Of a DNA stretch of 64,000 nt, positions 26,596 to 35,064 are shown piece by piece. Origin of the DNA: Nocardioides dongkuii (lineage in GTDB: Bacteria > Actinomycetota > Actinomycetes > Propionibacteriales > Nocardioidaceae); NCBI RefSeq assembly GCF_014127485.1, contig NZ_CP059903.1, forward strand, positions 186,001 to 250,000, in the 5' to 3' direction. Within the stretch, counting starts at the first letter, position 1. Every line of letters starts with the position of its first letter. Both the position numbers and the translations under genes were made by a program. The notes under the pieces were generated by a model. It had not been told where the DNA came from and ran no database searches. It worked only from the letters and a program-made list of their open reading frames with translations.

Positions 26596-27269
26596 GCATC
26601 CGTGTCGTCATCGCGGACGACCAGGGGCTCATCCGGGTGGGCTTCAGGTCGCTGATCGACTCCGCTCCGGACATGTGCGTCGTGGGGGAGGCCGGCAACG
26701 GGCAGGAGGCGGTCGACCTGGTCCGCGAGACCCGAGCCGACGTCGTGGTGATGGACATCCGGATGCCCGAGCTGGACGGGCTGGGTGCGACGCGACTCAT
26801 CTGCGCTGACGAGGACCTGGCCGGCGTCCGCGTCCTCATCCTGACGACCTTCGAGCTCGATGAGTACGTCCTCGAAGCGGTCGAGGCCGGTGCCAGCGGG
26901 TTCCTCGGCAAGAGCGTCGATCCCGAGGACCTGGTGCACGCGATCAGGACGCTGGCGGCCGGCGACGCCCTGCTGTCACCCAAGGCGACCAGGGCTCTGA
27001 TCAGCCGGTACGCCAGACCGGTCGCGGCCGAGCCTCCTGGCGCCGCGGATTCAGCACTGTTGCCGGCATTGACCGACCGGGAGCGCGAGGTGGTCGTCCT
27101 GGTGGCTCACGGCTTGACCAACGACGACATCGCTGAGCGCCTCTTCGTGTCTCCGCTGACGGCCAAGACCCATGTGAACCGAGCGATGATGAAGGTGGGC
27201 GCACGCGACCGAGCGCAGCTGGTGGTCGCCGCCTACCAGAGCGGCCTCATCCGACCTGGGCCGTCGTAG
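26592..27269 (+). CDS. Response regulator, NarL/LuxR family
   Basis: 225 residues from GTG 26592. Receiver domain with acidic pair in VVIADDQ, phospho-acceptor Asp55 (VVVMDIRMP) and Lys in FLGKSVDP. The C-terminal LuxR helix-turn-helix runs LTDREREVVVLVAHGLTNDDIAERLFVSPLTAKTHV. Partner of the kinase just upstream; the divergent ABC exporter (23.5-25.2 kb) is the obvious target. Followed by a short intergenic stretch before a hypothetical gene. Confidence 0.95.
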   Translation: MSIRVVIADDQGLIRVGFRSLIDSAPDMCVVGEAGNGQEAVDLVRETRADVVVMDIRMPELDGLGATRLICADEDLAGVRVLILTTFELDEYVLEAVEAGASGFLGKSVDPEDLVHAIRTLAAGDALLSPKATRALISRYARPVAAEPPGAADSALLPALTDREREVVVLVAHGLTNDDIAERLFVSPLTAKTHVNRAMMKVGARDRAQLVVAAYQSGLIRPGPS

Positions 27270-27338
27270 GCCACCGCACGGGGCAGCCCTTCGAGCAGAA
27301 GCGGGCGTAGCGGTCGCCGACCATGCCACCCTTCGTCG

Positions 27339-27758
27339 GTGGCTGACATCCGCATCGCCCAGGTCGACGAGCGCGACAGCAACTGGGAGCTGTCTTCCCC
27401 GACGTTCCGGGTGTACCTGCACGGCAGCGGTCCGGACAGCACCGAAGGGTTCACGGACACCTACGACATCACGGGCCGCGACGTGCTCCAGGTGATCGAC
27501 TGGGCACAGCGGCAGGCGGCGGACTCGCTGACGTACGCCGTCGCCCTCGTCGTGGACGACGAGGCGACGGAGCAACGCAGTCCCGGCCACGCTCGTGGGT
27601 TGATCTGGCTCGTCGGGACGGACGGGAACGCCGACGTGAGCCGTGATCCCGAAGGGGCGACGACCCACCAGCGCATGCTGCAACGACGGGCTCACCCGAT
27701 CCGGGTCGGCGAGGCGGACGAGATGCCGACCGACGTGCCGGACCCCTACAACGTTTGA
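27339..27758 (+). CDS. Hypothetical protein, 139 residues
   Basis: Starts at GTG 27339. No signal peptide or membrane span. The sequence has an acidic, mixed composition (RIAQVDERDSNWELSSPTFRVYLHG, DITGRDVLQVIDWAQRQA, YAVALVVDDEA). It reads like a small cytoplasmic alpha/beta protein, and I do not recognise a characterised family. No convincing ribosome-binding site; CACCCT at 27327-27332 could be a weak leaderless -10. It converges on the DUF222-HNH gene. Confidence 0.65.
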   Translation: MADIRIAQVDERDSNWELSSPTFRVYLHGSGPDSTEGFTDTYDITGRDVLQVIDWAQRQAADSLTYAVALVVDDEATEQRSPGHARGLIWLVGTDGNADVSRDPEGATTHQRMLQRRAHPIRVGEADEMPTDVPDPYNV

Positions 27759-27777
27759 CCGTCTTGGCTCGGTCGGC

Positions 27778-29043
27778 CTACGTCCGCCGGTGGAACCTGA
27801 CCTCGCCGGACGCGAGCCGACTGGTCTCGTAGGCCGGGTCGTGGATGCGGGCGTGGTGGCGTGGACAGAGGTTGCGGGCGTTGGCGAGGTCGGTGGGGCC
27901 GCCGTCGGCCCAGCTCTCGTCGTGGTGGGAGTGGCAGAGGTAGGCCGGCCAGTCGCAGCCCTCGGCGGTGCAGGTGGGCTGGGCGAGGTTGAGGGCGATG
28001 CGCAGGGCCCGGGGGAACAGCCGTGCGGTGCGGCCGAGGTCGAGGACCTCGGAGTCGGTGCCGAGCACCGCCGGGATGAGACCCGCTTCGCAGGCGAGGC
28101 GTCGGGCGGTGGCCGCGGAGACCAGGGTGCCGTCGTCGAGGACCGCGGGCCTGAGACCGTCGAGGAGCCCGGTGTGGTCCATGGTGAGGACGAGGGAGGC
28201 GTTGAGGCCACCGAGCTGGGGCAGCTGGTCGGCGGGGAGCCGTTCGAGGAGCTCGCAGAAGGGGTCTCCCATCCGCTCGGGTGCGGGCCGGCGTTCGGCT
28301 GAGTCAGCACCGGAGTCGGCTCCGTGGATCGCGGTCTGGTGCTTGGGGGCGGCGAACGCGAGGAGCATCTTGCGCAGCATCGCGCCGTGGAGCGCCGGGA
28401 TCTTGAACTTCCCGACCGTGCTGCCCTGACCGTCGTGGCACAGGGTGAGCCAGGCCGACTCGCGTGCGGCGCGCTCCTCCCGCTCCAGGGCTCGGGCGTC
28501 GCGCTCCTCGCCGATCTCGGGGGCCAGGACCGTGAGCAGGCGCTTGCCGAGCAGGCGCAGCGCGTGTGCGTCGTGGTCGAGCGCCTCGATCAGCAGGTGC
28601 TGCTCGGCGCGGGCGACGAGGGCGGGGTCGAGGTCGTCGGGGAGGGCGTCGACGGCGTCGGTGATGGCTCGGGCCTGGTCGACGACGAGGTGGCCCTCAC
28701 GCAGCGCGGCCGCGGTCGGCTCGTGCTGCTCGAGGTCGCGGGCGAGCCGGAGGCGGGCCTTGGCGACGGGTCGGGTCTGCCCTGTCTCCACCGCCCACCA
28801 GGTGGCGGTGTCGGTGGCGCCGGTGCGGTCGCCGCAGTGGTGGCGGTCGGCCTGCAGGGCGACGCGGAGCTCGAGCTCGGCAACCCGCGCGGACAGGGTG
28901 GTCAACGACCGCAGCGTCTCGGCGGTCTCGTCCTGGTCGAGCCCGAACAAGGCCACGTCGGCGAGGTCGTCGAGCTCGGCGTGCAGACGCGCGACCGCTG
29001 CCGACACCGGGTGGTGTCGGGTGGGTCGGAGGTCCGCTGTCAT
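27778..29043 (-). CDS. DUF222 and HNH endonuclease signature protein (13E12 family)
   Basis: 421 residues from ATG 29043; a TTG at 29055 is a less likely start. The long N-terminal helical part is DUF222 (VAELELRVALQADRHHCG, ARDLEQHEPTAAALREGHL). The C terminus is an HNH fold: CTAEGCDWP, HSHHDESWADGG, NARNLCPRHH, giving the Cys and His pairs. This family is abundant and multicopy in actinobacteria, with unproven DNA-cleaving activity. Next to it at 29169-29379 is a cluster of inverted repeats. Confidence 0.9.
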   Translation of the reverse strand: MTADLRPTRHHPVSAAVARLHAELDDLADVALFGLDQDETAETLRSLTTLSARVAELELRVALQADRHHCGDRTGATDTATWWAVETGQTRPVAKARLRLARDLEQHEPTAAALREGHLVVDQARAITDAVDALPDDLDPALVARAEQHLLIEALDHDAHALRLLGKRLLTVLAPEIGEERDARALEREERAARESAWLTLCHDGQGSTVGKFKIPALHGAMLRKMLLAFAAPKHQTAIHGADSGADSAERRPAPERMGDPFCELLERLPADQLPQLGGLNASLVLTMDHTGLLDGLRPAVLDDGTLVSAATARRLACEAGLIPAVLGTDSEVLDLGRTARLFPRALRIALNLAQPTCTAEGCDWPAYLCHSHHDESWADGGPTDLANARNLCPRHHARIHDPAYETSRLASGEVRFHRRT

Positions 29044-29380
29044 GGGTCTACTCAAGCACTCGCCGCCGACAGTCCGGCCACTGTTTCCGCAGGTCAGACC
29101 GCATGTTGGACAGGAATCTTCCAGGTTTTTCCAGGCGGTGGTGGCCCGGGTCGGAGGTGGGCTGCGGGGGTCTCGACATCGTTCGCCGCTGCTCGACTAC
29201 CGGGGGTCGAGCAGGGAAGGCGCGCAGCGCCTGACCGTTGTCGAGACCGGGTGGGCCGACGTACGGCGGTGGTGGGCGCCCTGCCTTCGTTGCGGGGGTC
29301 TCGACATCGCTCGTCGCTGGCGCTCCTCGCTGCTCGACCGCCGGGGTCCGCTGGCGCTCCTCGCTGCTCGACCACCGGCG
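29044..29380. repeat. Gene-free spacer with partly inverted repeat units
   Basis: GGTCTCGACA occurs at 29169 and 29297; its inverse TGTCGAGACC is at 29239-29248. CTGCTCGAC ends units at about 29196, and the inverse GGTCGAGCAG is at 29205-29214. A third, truncated unit GGTCCGCTGGCGCTCCTCG spans 29346-29379 beside a fuller copy at 29297-29341 that shares CGCTGGCGCTCCTCGCTGCTCGACC. So units of about 40-50 bases lie in both orientations. The TetR stop codon (29381) immediately follows the last unit. No coding frame is supported here. Confidence 0.8.
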
Positions 29381-29977
29381 TCAGGGGCGCTCGGCGGCGA
29401 GGACGGCGAGGGCTTGCTTCCAGGCCTCGACGACGGCGGAGGTGCCGGTGCGGGGGTGCAGGATGCCGGCGAGGTGGGAGCCGGTCAGCAGGTCGATGGT
29501 GAACTGCACGAGCATCGGCGTGCGGGGGTGGTCGTGGCCGGCCAGGCGTGTGACGCCGCGGTGCACGGTGGTGAAGATCCGCTCCTGGAGCGGGACGAGG
29601 GCGCGGCGCAGGTCCGGGTCGGTGCGGGCGGCGACCCAGAGCTCCAGGGCGGCGGCGAACGGCGGGCCCTGCAGCTCGTGCCAGATCAGGTCGACGAGGT
29701 CGTCCCAGCTGGTCGGCCCGGCGTCGTCGTCGGTGCGCGCCACGGTGAGCACCTCGAGCCGCCGCTCGATGATGTCCTCCACGACCGCCGCCATCAGCGC
29801 GCTGCGGGTGGGGAAGTGGTGCAGCAGGGTGCCGCGGGCGACCCCCGCGCGCTGCTGCACGTGACCGACGGTGGTCGCGGCGTACCCGCCGTCGAGGAGG
29901 CACTCGTACGCCGCGTCCAGCAGCCGCTCCCGGGTGGCGGCGGAGCGCGCCTGCTGGGTACGTCGCGGGCTCGCCAT
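29381..29977 (-). CDS. TetR-family transcriptional repressor
   Basis: 198 residues. N-terminal TetR helix-turn-helix: RERLLDAAYECLLDGGYAATTVGHVQQRAGVARGTLLHHFPTRSAL. The C-terminal domain is alpha-helical ligand binding, with no recognised ligand. Divergent from the acyl-CoA operon; the 16-base palindrome at 30053 sits in the 104-base spacer. Regulates presumably itself and the fatty-acid-like genes to 35064. Confidence 0.94.
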   Translation of the reverse strand: MASPRRTQQARSAATRERLLDAAYECLLDGGYAATTVGHVQQRAGVARGTLLHHFPTRSALMAAVVEDIIERRLEVLTVARTDDDAGPTSWDDLVDLIWHELQGPPFAAALELWVAARTDPDLRRALVPLQERIFTTVHRGVTRLAGHDHPRTPMLVQFTIDLLTGSHLAGILHPRTGTSAVVEAWKQALAVLAAERP

Positions 29978-30052
29978 GGGCGGACCCTACAACCGTCCGG
30001 AGGCCGGTCCCGGCTTGCCAACCGGCGCCCGGCTGACCGATGATCGTCAAAA

Positions 30053-30068
30053 CAGTCCGATCAGACTG
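30053..30068. promoter_or_regulatory. Likely TetR operator
   Basis: CAGTCCGATCAGACTG, a 16-base palindrome with one mismatched pair, 13 bases before the ATG at 30082. Confidence 0.7.
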
Positions 30069-30081
30069 AAAGTTGGCGAGG

Positions 30082-33033
30082 ATGTCCCGGGTACGTCGCA
30101 GCAGGTCCACAGCCGGAGCGGTGCGCACCCTGCTCCCCGTGCTCGCGCAGACCGCGAAGGTGGTCGCGCAGGACCTCGCCGACCGGGTGACGGGCGGCGG
30201 CGGTGCTCCCGCCCCGGCGGACGTCGACGTGCCGGAGCCCACCGGCACGGCCGACTACGCGCGGCGGGTGCACGCCCAGCGGCTGGTCGCGGCCCCCGCG
30301 GCCGCGGCGGTCGAGCTGATCACCGACCTCGGCCGGGCGCACGAGTGGCTGACCCTGCACCTGTCCTGGCGCGGCGAGCCGCCGGCGCGGATGGTGGCCG
30401 GCGAGGAGTTCGTCCAGCAGATCTCGCTCATGGACATCCCCGCGCAGGCGCGGTGGCGCGTGGAGCGGGCCGACGCGACCGGCTTCGAGCTGCGCGGGAC
30501 CGGCCCGATGGGCATCACCGTCGGCCTGTGGGGCACGGTGGCCGAGGCGCCGGGGGGCGCCGCCGTACGGCTCGACGGCGCGCTCGACGGCCCGCCCGTG
30601 CGCGGCCCGGTCGGGCTGACCGCGGTGCGGAGCGTCGAGAAGGCGCTGGCCGACTCACTCGTGATCCTCGCCGGGCTCCTCGAGGGCGGCGGCGGTGGCC
30701 GGGCCCGGATCGCCGACGAGCCGGTGCGCCACGAGCGCACCGGGCGGCTGCTGGACCCCTCCACCCCGGTCGTGGTCGGTGTCGGGCAGGTCGTCCGCCG
30801 GCAGCCGGACCTCGCGGCCCCCACGGAGCCGGTCGCCCTGGCCGTCGAGGCGCTCCGCGCAGCCGCGGCCGACGCCGGTGCCCGTGCCGACGTCGACCTG
30901 CTGGCCCGCGCCGACCTGGTCTACGCGGTCCCGAGCGCGTCCTGGACGTACGGCGACCAGGCCGGCCTCGTCGCCGGGCTGGTGGGCGCCGACGAGGCGG
31001 GCACCGTGCAGACCTCGCCGTACGGCGGGGACGGCGGCCAGCTCGCGCTGAACGACGCCGCGCAGCAGGTCGTCGAGGGCCGCGCGAGCGTCGTCCTGGT
31101 CAGCGGCGCCGAGGCCGGCGCCACCGTCGCGGCCCTCCAGGCGCAGGGCCGGGAGCCGGACTGGACCCGCCAGCCCGCCGACGCCGCCCCCGACCGGGTC
31201 ATCGGCGTGGACCGGCCGGCCAACAACGAGCCCGAGACCAGCGTCGGGCTCGGTGCCCCGATCTACGCCTACGCGCTGATGGAGTCCGCGCTGCGCGGCG
31301 CGGCCGGCACCCCGGCCGACGAGCACCGCGACCGGATCGCCGGCCTGTGGGCCCGGCACAGCGCGATCGCCGCGGGGAACCCCTTCGCCTGGGACCCCCG
31401 CGAGCGGACCGCCGCCGAGATCGCGACCCCGACGACCGCGAACCGTGCGGTCGCCGACCCGTACACGAAGCTGATGTGCGCCAACCTCCAGGTCGACCTC
31501 GCCGCCGGCGTGGTCGTCACCAGCGTCGCCGCGGCGCACGCCCTCGGGATCCCGCAGGACCGGTGGGTCTTCCTGCACGCGGGCGCCTCCACGACCGACG
31601 AGTGGTTCCTCTCCGAGCGGGCCGACCTCGCCGCCTCGCCGGCGATCGCCGCCGCGGGCGCAGCGGTCCTGGGCCACGCGGGCCTCACGGTCGAGGACCT
31701 CGGGCCGATCGACCTCTACTCCTGCTTCCCGGCCGCCGTCCAGCTCGCCGCGCACGCGCTCGGCCTGCCGTGGGACTCCCCGGACCGGCCGCTCAGCGTC
31801 ACCGGCGGCCTCACCTCCGCGGGCGGGCCCGGCAACAACTACGGCCTGCACGCGGTGTCCACGATGGTCCCGATGCTGCGCGAGCACCCGGAGCAGCACG
31901 GGCTGTCCAGCTCGCTGGGCTGGTACGCCACGAAGCACGCGCTCGGCATCTGGTCCGCCACACCCCCGGAAGCGCGCTTCGCGCACCTGACGCCGGCCTT
32001 CGACCGCCCCCCGCCGCGCCCGGTCCGCACCGAGCTGGACGGCGACGCGGTGGTCGAGGCGGTCACCGTCGCCCACGACCGCAGCGGTCGTTCGGAGGGC
32101 GCCGTCGTGTCGGCGATCGACCCGACCGGCGCGCGGGTGCTGCTGCGCCGCGAGGACCCCGCGGACATCGCGCTGCTCACCGGCAGCGACCCGCTGCGGC
32201 GTACCGTCCGGCTCGTCGACGACCGGCTGGTGCTCTCCGAGGACCGCCACGACCTGCCCGACCCGCCGCCCGCCCCGGTCCGCACCGAGCGCGACGGCGA
32301 CGACGTCCTCGTCATCACCCTGGACCGGCCGCAGGTCCGCAACGCCGTCGACCTGCGTACGGCGCGGCTCCTCGAGCGCGCGGTCGACGATGCCGAGGCC
32401 GACGACACCGTCCGGGCGCTCGTGCTGACCGGCGCGGGGGACACCTTCTGCGCGGGCATGGACCTGGCCGGCGCGCACCGCGGCGAGGTGCCGGTCACCG
32501 ACCGGCGCGGGCCGCTCGGGCTGACCGCGGAGCCGCCCACCAAGCCGATGGTCGCCGCGGTCGAGGGGCCCGCGCTCGCCGGCGGGTTCGAGCTCGCGCT
32601 CTGCGCCGACCTCGTCGTCGCCGGGGAGGGCGCGACGTTCGGGCTGCCGGAGGTCAAGCGCGGCCTGCTCGCCGCGGCCGGCGGCCTCTGGCGCGTCGGC
32701 AGCCGGCTGCCGCGGGCGGTCGCGCTCGAGCTGGCGCTCGTCGGCGACCCGCTCCCGGCCGCCCGGCTCGCCGAGCTCGGCCTGATCAACGCGGTCGTGC
32801 CGACCGGGACCGCTCTGACCGCGGCCCTGGACCTGGCGCACCGGATCGCCGCCAACGCACCCCTGTCGGTGCGCGTCGGCAAGCAGGTCGTCGACGCCGC
32901 GCCGGGGTGGACCGCCGAGGAGGGCTTCGCCCGGCAGAGCGAGCTGGCCAGCCCGGTGCTCCTCTCCGACGACGCCCGCGAGGGCGTGGCCGCCTTCGCC
33001 GAGCGGCGACCGCCCCGCTGGACCGGTCGCTGA
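30082..33033 (+). CDS. Three-domain fusion: SRPBCC / thiolase-like / enoyl-CoA hydratase
   Basis: 983 residues from ATG 30082; a TTG nine bases upstream is in frame but unlikely. Residues about 1-220: SRPBCC (polyketide-cyclase-like) domain (VELITDLGRAHEWLTLHLSW, VRSVEKALADSLVILAGLL). About 225-645: thiolase-like, PVVVGVGQVV to GGPGNNYGLHAV. The nucleophile motif has no Cys (TSPYGGDGGQLAL) and the active-site His is replaced by LYSCFPAAV, so no thiolase chemistry is expected; it resembles the non-catalytic acetyl-CoA acetyltransferase homologues. About 730-983: enoyl-CoA hydratase with FCAGMDL and GPALAGGFELAL oxyanion loops and Glu in LPEVKRG. The frame is unbroken. Confidence 0.85.
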   Translation: MSRVRRSRSTAGAVRTLLPVLAQTAKVVAQDLADRVTGGGGAPAPADVDVPEPTGTADYARRVHAQRLVAAPAAAAVELITDLGRAHEWLTLHLSWRGEPPARMVAGEEFVQQISLMDIPAQARWRVERADATGFELRGTGPMGITVGLWGTVAEAPGGAAVRLDGALDGPPVRGPVGLTAVRSVEKALADSLVILAGLLEGGGGGRARIADEPVRHERTGRLLDPSTPVVVGVGQVVRRQPDLAAPTEPVALAVEALRAAAADAGARADVDLLARADLVYAVPSASWTYGDQAGLVAGLVGADEAGTVQTSPYGGDGGQLALNDAAQQVVEGRASVVLVSGAEAGATVAALQAQGREPDWTRQPADAAPDRVIGVDRPANNEPETSVGLGAPIYAYALMESALRGAAGTPADEHRDRIAGLWARHSAIAAGNPFAWDPRERTAAEIATPTTANRAVADPYTKLMCANLQVDLAAGVVVTSVAAAHALGIPQDRWVFLHAGASTTDEWFLSERADLAASPAIAAAGAAVLGHAGLTVEDLGPIDLYSCFPAAVQLAAHALGLPWDSPDRPLSVTGGLTSAGGPGNNYGLHAVSTMVPMLREHPEQHGLSSSLGWYATKHALGIWSATPPEARFAHLTPAFDRPPPRPVRTELDGDAVVEAVTVAHDRSGRSEGAVVSAIDPTGARVLLRREDPADIALLTGSDPLRRTVRLVDDRLVLSEDRHDLPDPPPAPVRTERDGDDVLVITLDRPQVRNAVDLRTARLLERAVDDAEADDTVRALVLTGAGDTFCAGMDLAGAHRGEVPVTDRRGPLGLTAEPPTKPMVAAVEGPALAGGFELALCADLVVAGEGATFGLPEVKRGLLAAAGGLWRVGSRLPRAVALELALVGDPLPAARLAELGLINAVVPTGTALTAALDLAHRIAANAPLSVRVGKQVVDAAPGWTAEEGFARQSELASPVLLSDDAREGVAAFAERRPPRWTGR

Positions 33034-33070
33034 GACCGCCCACCCCCCGACCCGGAAGAGAAGGACAGTC

Positions 33071-34222
33071 ATGGACGCATGGAGCACCCCGGAACGACTG
33101 GCGCTGCGCGAGGCCGTCACCCGGTTCACCGAGCGCGAGATCGTGCCGCACCTCCCGCGGTGGGAGGACGAGGGGCAGCTGCCGCGCGAGCTCAGCCTCG
33201 CCGCTGCCGAGGCGGGCATCCTCGGGGTCGGGTTCGCCGAGGAGGTCGGCGGCCAGGGCGGGGACGCGATCGACACCGCGATCGTCACCGAGGCGATCAT
33301 CGCGGCCGGCGGCAGCTCCGGCGTGATCGCGTCGCTGTTCACCCACGGCATCGCCGTCCCGCACATCATCGACAGCGGGAACGCCGACCTCATCGACCGG
33401 TTCGTCCGGCCGGCCCTCGCCGGCGAGCTGATCGGCTCCCTCGGCATCACCGAGCCGGGCGGCGGCAGCGACGTCGCCGGCATCACGACCCGCGCGGTCC
33501 GCGACGGCGACCACTACGTCGTCAACGGCGCGAAGACCTTCATCACCTCCGCCGTGCGCGGGGACTTCGTCACCACTGCGGTCCGCACCGGCGGCCCCGG
33601 GTTCGGCGGGGTCAGCCTGCTCGTCGTCGAGAAGGGCATGCCGGGCTTCGAGGTCGCCCGCCCGCTGCGCAAGATGGGCTGGCACTGCTCCGACACCGCC
33701 GAGCTCAGCTTCACCGACGTCCGCGTCCCCGTCGCCAACCTGGTCGGCGAGGAGAACGGCGGGTTCGTGCTGGTGATGCAGCAGTTCGTCAACGAGCGCC
33801 TCGGCCTGGCCCTGCAGGGGTACGCCACCGCGCAGCGCGCGCTCGACCTCGCCGTCCGCCACGCCCGGGAGCGGGAGACCTTCGGCAAGCCGCTGGTCAG
33901 CCGCCAGGTCATCCGGCACAAGCTGGTCGAGATGCACCGCCGCACCGCGGCGGCGCGCACCGTCACCCGGGCCGCCATCGAGCGGTCGCTGGCCACCTCG
34001 GTGACCGACCCCGGCGTCATCCTGGACGCGCTGATGGCCAAGAGCACCGCGGTCGAGGCCGTCGAGTGGGTGGTCAGCGAGGCGGTGCAGATCCACGGCG
34101 GCATGGGCTACATGCGCGAGTCGGAGATCGACCGGCACTACCGCGACGCCCGGATCCTGGGCATCGGCGGCGGCGCCACCGAGGTGCTCAACGACCTCTC
34201 CGCGAAGCTGCTGGGCTACTGA
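33071..34222 (+). CDS. Acyl-CoA dehydrogenase
   Basis: 383 residues with AAGGA 6-10 bases before the ATG. FAD-binding segments are GSLGITEPGGGSDVAGI and KTFITSAV, followed by RKMGWHCSDTAELSFTDVRVP. The Glu at the MCAD position is replaced (IGGGATEVLN), while FVNERLGLAL offers a Glu in the position used by isovaleryl- and long-chain dehydrogenases, so it probably uses that arrangement. It oxidises an acyl-CoA to an enoyl-CoA that the hydratase domain upstream could then hydrate. The stop and the next ATG share one base. Confidence 0.93.
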   Translation: MDAWSTPERLALREAVTRFTEREIVPHLPRWEDEGQLPRELSLAAAEAGILGVGFAEEVGGQGGDAIDTAIVTEAIIAAGGSSGVIASLFTHGIAVPHIIDSGNADLIDRFVRPALAGELIGSLGITEPGGGSDVAGITTRAVRDGDHYVVNGAKTFITSAVRGDFVTTAVRTGGPGFGGVSLLVVEKGMPGFEVARPLRKMGWHCSDTAELSFTDVRVPVANLVGEENGGFVLVMQQFVNERLGLALQGYATAQRALDLAVRHARERETFGKPLVSRQVIRHKLVEMHRRTAAARTVTRAAIERSLATSVTDPGVILDALMAKSTAVEAVEWVVSEAVQIHGGMGYMRESEIDRHYRDARILGIGGGATEVLNDLSAKLLGY

Positions 34223-35064
34223 TGACCCGGCACGCGGAGCTCCGCGGACTCGTCGTGGTCGTCACCGGGGGAGCCCGCGGGATCGGGCTCGCCACCGCCG
34301 AGCGGTTCGCCCGGGCCGGCGCCCGGGTCGCCCTCGGCGACCGTGACGCCGAGCTCGCGACGACCGCGGCGGCGGACCTCGCCGTACGCACCGGTGCCCG
34401 GGTGGTCGCCGCGCCGCTCGACGTCACCGAGCCCGCGTCCTGGACGGCGTTCCTGGCGGCGGTCGCGGACCTGGGCCCCGTGGACGTGCTGGTGAACAAC
34501 GCCGGGATCATGCCGCTCGGGCCGGTGCTCGAGGAGCCCGCCGAGGTCGCGCGCCGCATCTTCGACGTCAACCTGCACGGCGTGGTCAACGGGACCAAGG
34601 CCGTCGCCCCCGGCATGGTCGAGCGGGGCCACGGGCACGTCGTCAACGTCGCCTCCGCGGTCGGCCGGGTCGCGCTCGCCGGCGGGGCCAGCTACTCGGC
34701 CTCGAAGTTCGCCGTCGTGGGCTTCACCGAGGCCACCCGCGCCGAGCTCGCGCCGTACGGCGTCGACGTCGCCATGGTGCTCCCGACCGTGGTGACCACC
34801 GAGCTCTCGGCCGGCGTGCCCGCGGCCCGCGGGGTCAAGCCGGTGAGCGCGGAGGACGTCGCGGCGGTCATCGAGCGCGCCGTACGCCGGCCCACGGCCG
34901 AGCAGTGGGTGCCGCGCTGGAGCAAGTCCCTCGCCCGGGGCGCGGACCTGATGCCGCGCCGCCTCAAGGCGGTGACCGCCCGCGCGTTGCGGGCCGACTC
35001 GGCGCTGGACCACGCCGACCCGGCGGCGCGCGCGGCGTACGAGGACCGGGTCCGCCGCAGCTAA
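34222..35064 (+). CDS. Short-chain dehydrogenase/reductase
   Basis: 280 residues from ATG 34222, sharing one base with the upstream stop. TGGARGIGLA is the cofactor loop, NNAGIMP, VVNVASAVG, and YSASK is the Tyr/Lys pair. The C-terminal extension (WSKSLARGADLMPRRLKAV...) is typical of the large SDRs that reduce or oxidise 3-hydroxyacyl or steroid-like substrates. In order with dehydrogenase and hydratase it could perform the 3-hydroxyacyl oxidation step; inference. Confidence 0.92.
   Translation: MTRHAELRGLVVVVTGGARGIGLATAERFARAGARVALGDRDAELATTAAADLAVRTGARVVAAPLDVTEPASWTAFLAAVADLGPVDVLVNNAGIMPLGPVLEEPAEVARRIFDVNLHGVVNGTKAVAPGMVERGHGHVVNVASAVGRVALAGGASYSASKFAVVGFTEATRAELAPYGVDVAMVLPTVVTTELSAGVPAARGVKPVSAEDVAAVIERAVRRPTAEQWVPRWSKSLARGADLMPRRLKAVTARALRADSALDHADPAARAAYEDRVRRS

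Noticed and set aside
30655..33486. A 943-codon minus-strand open frame opposite the fusion protein
   Set aside because: Same shadow effect; no recognisable domain, and the plus frame has three coherent domains.
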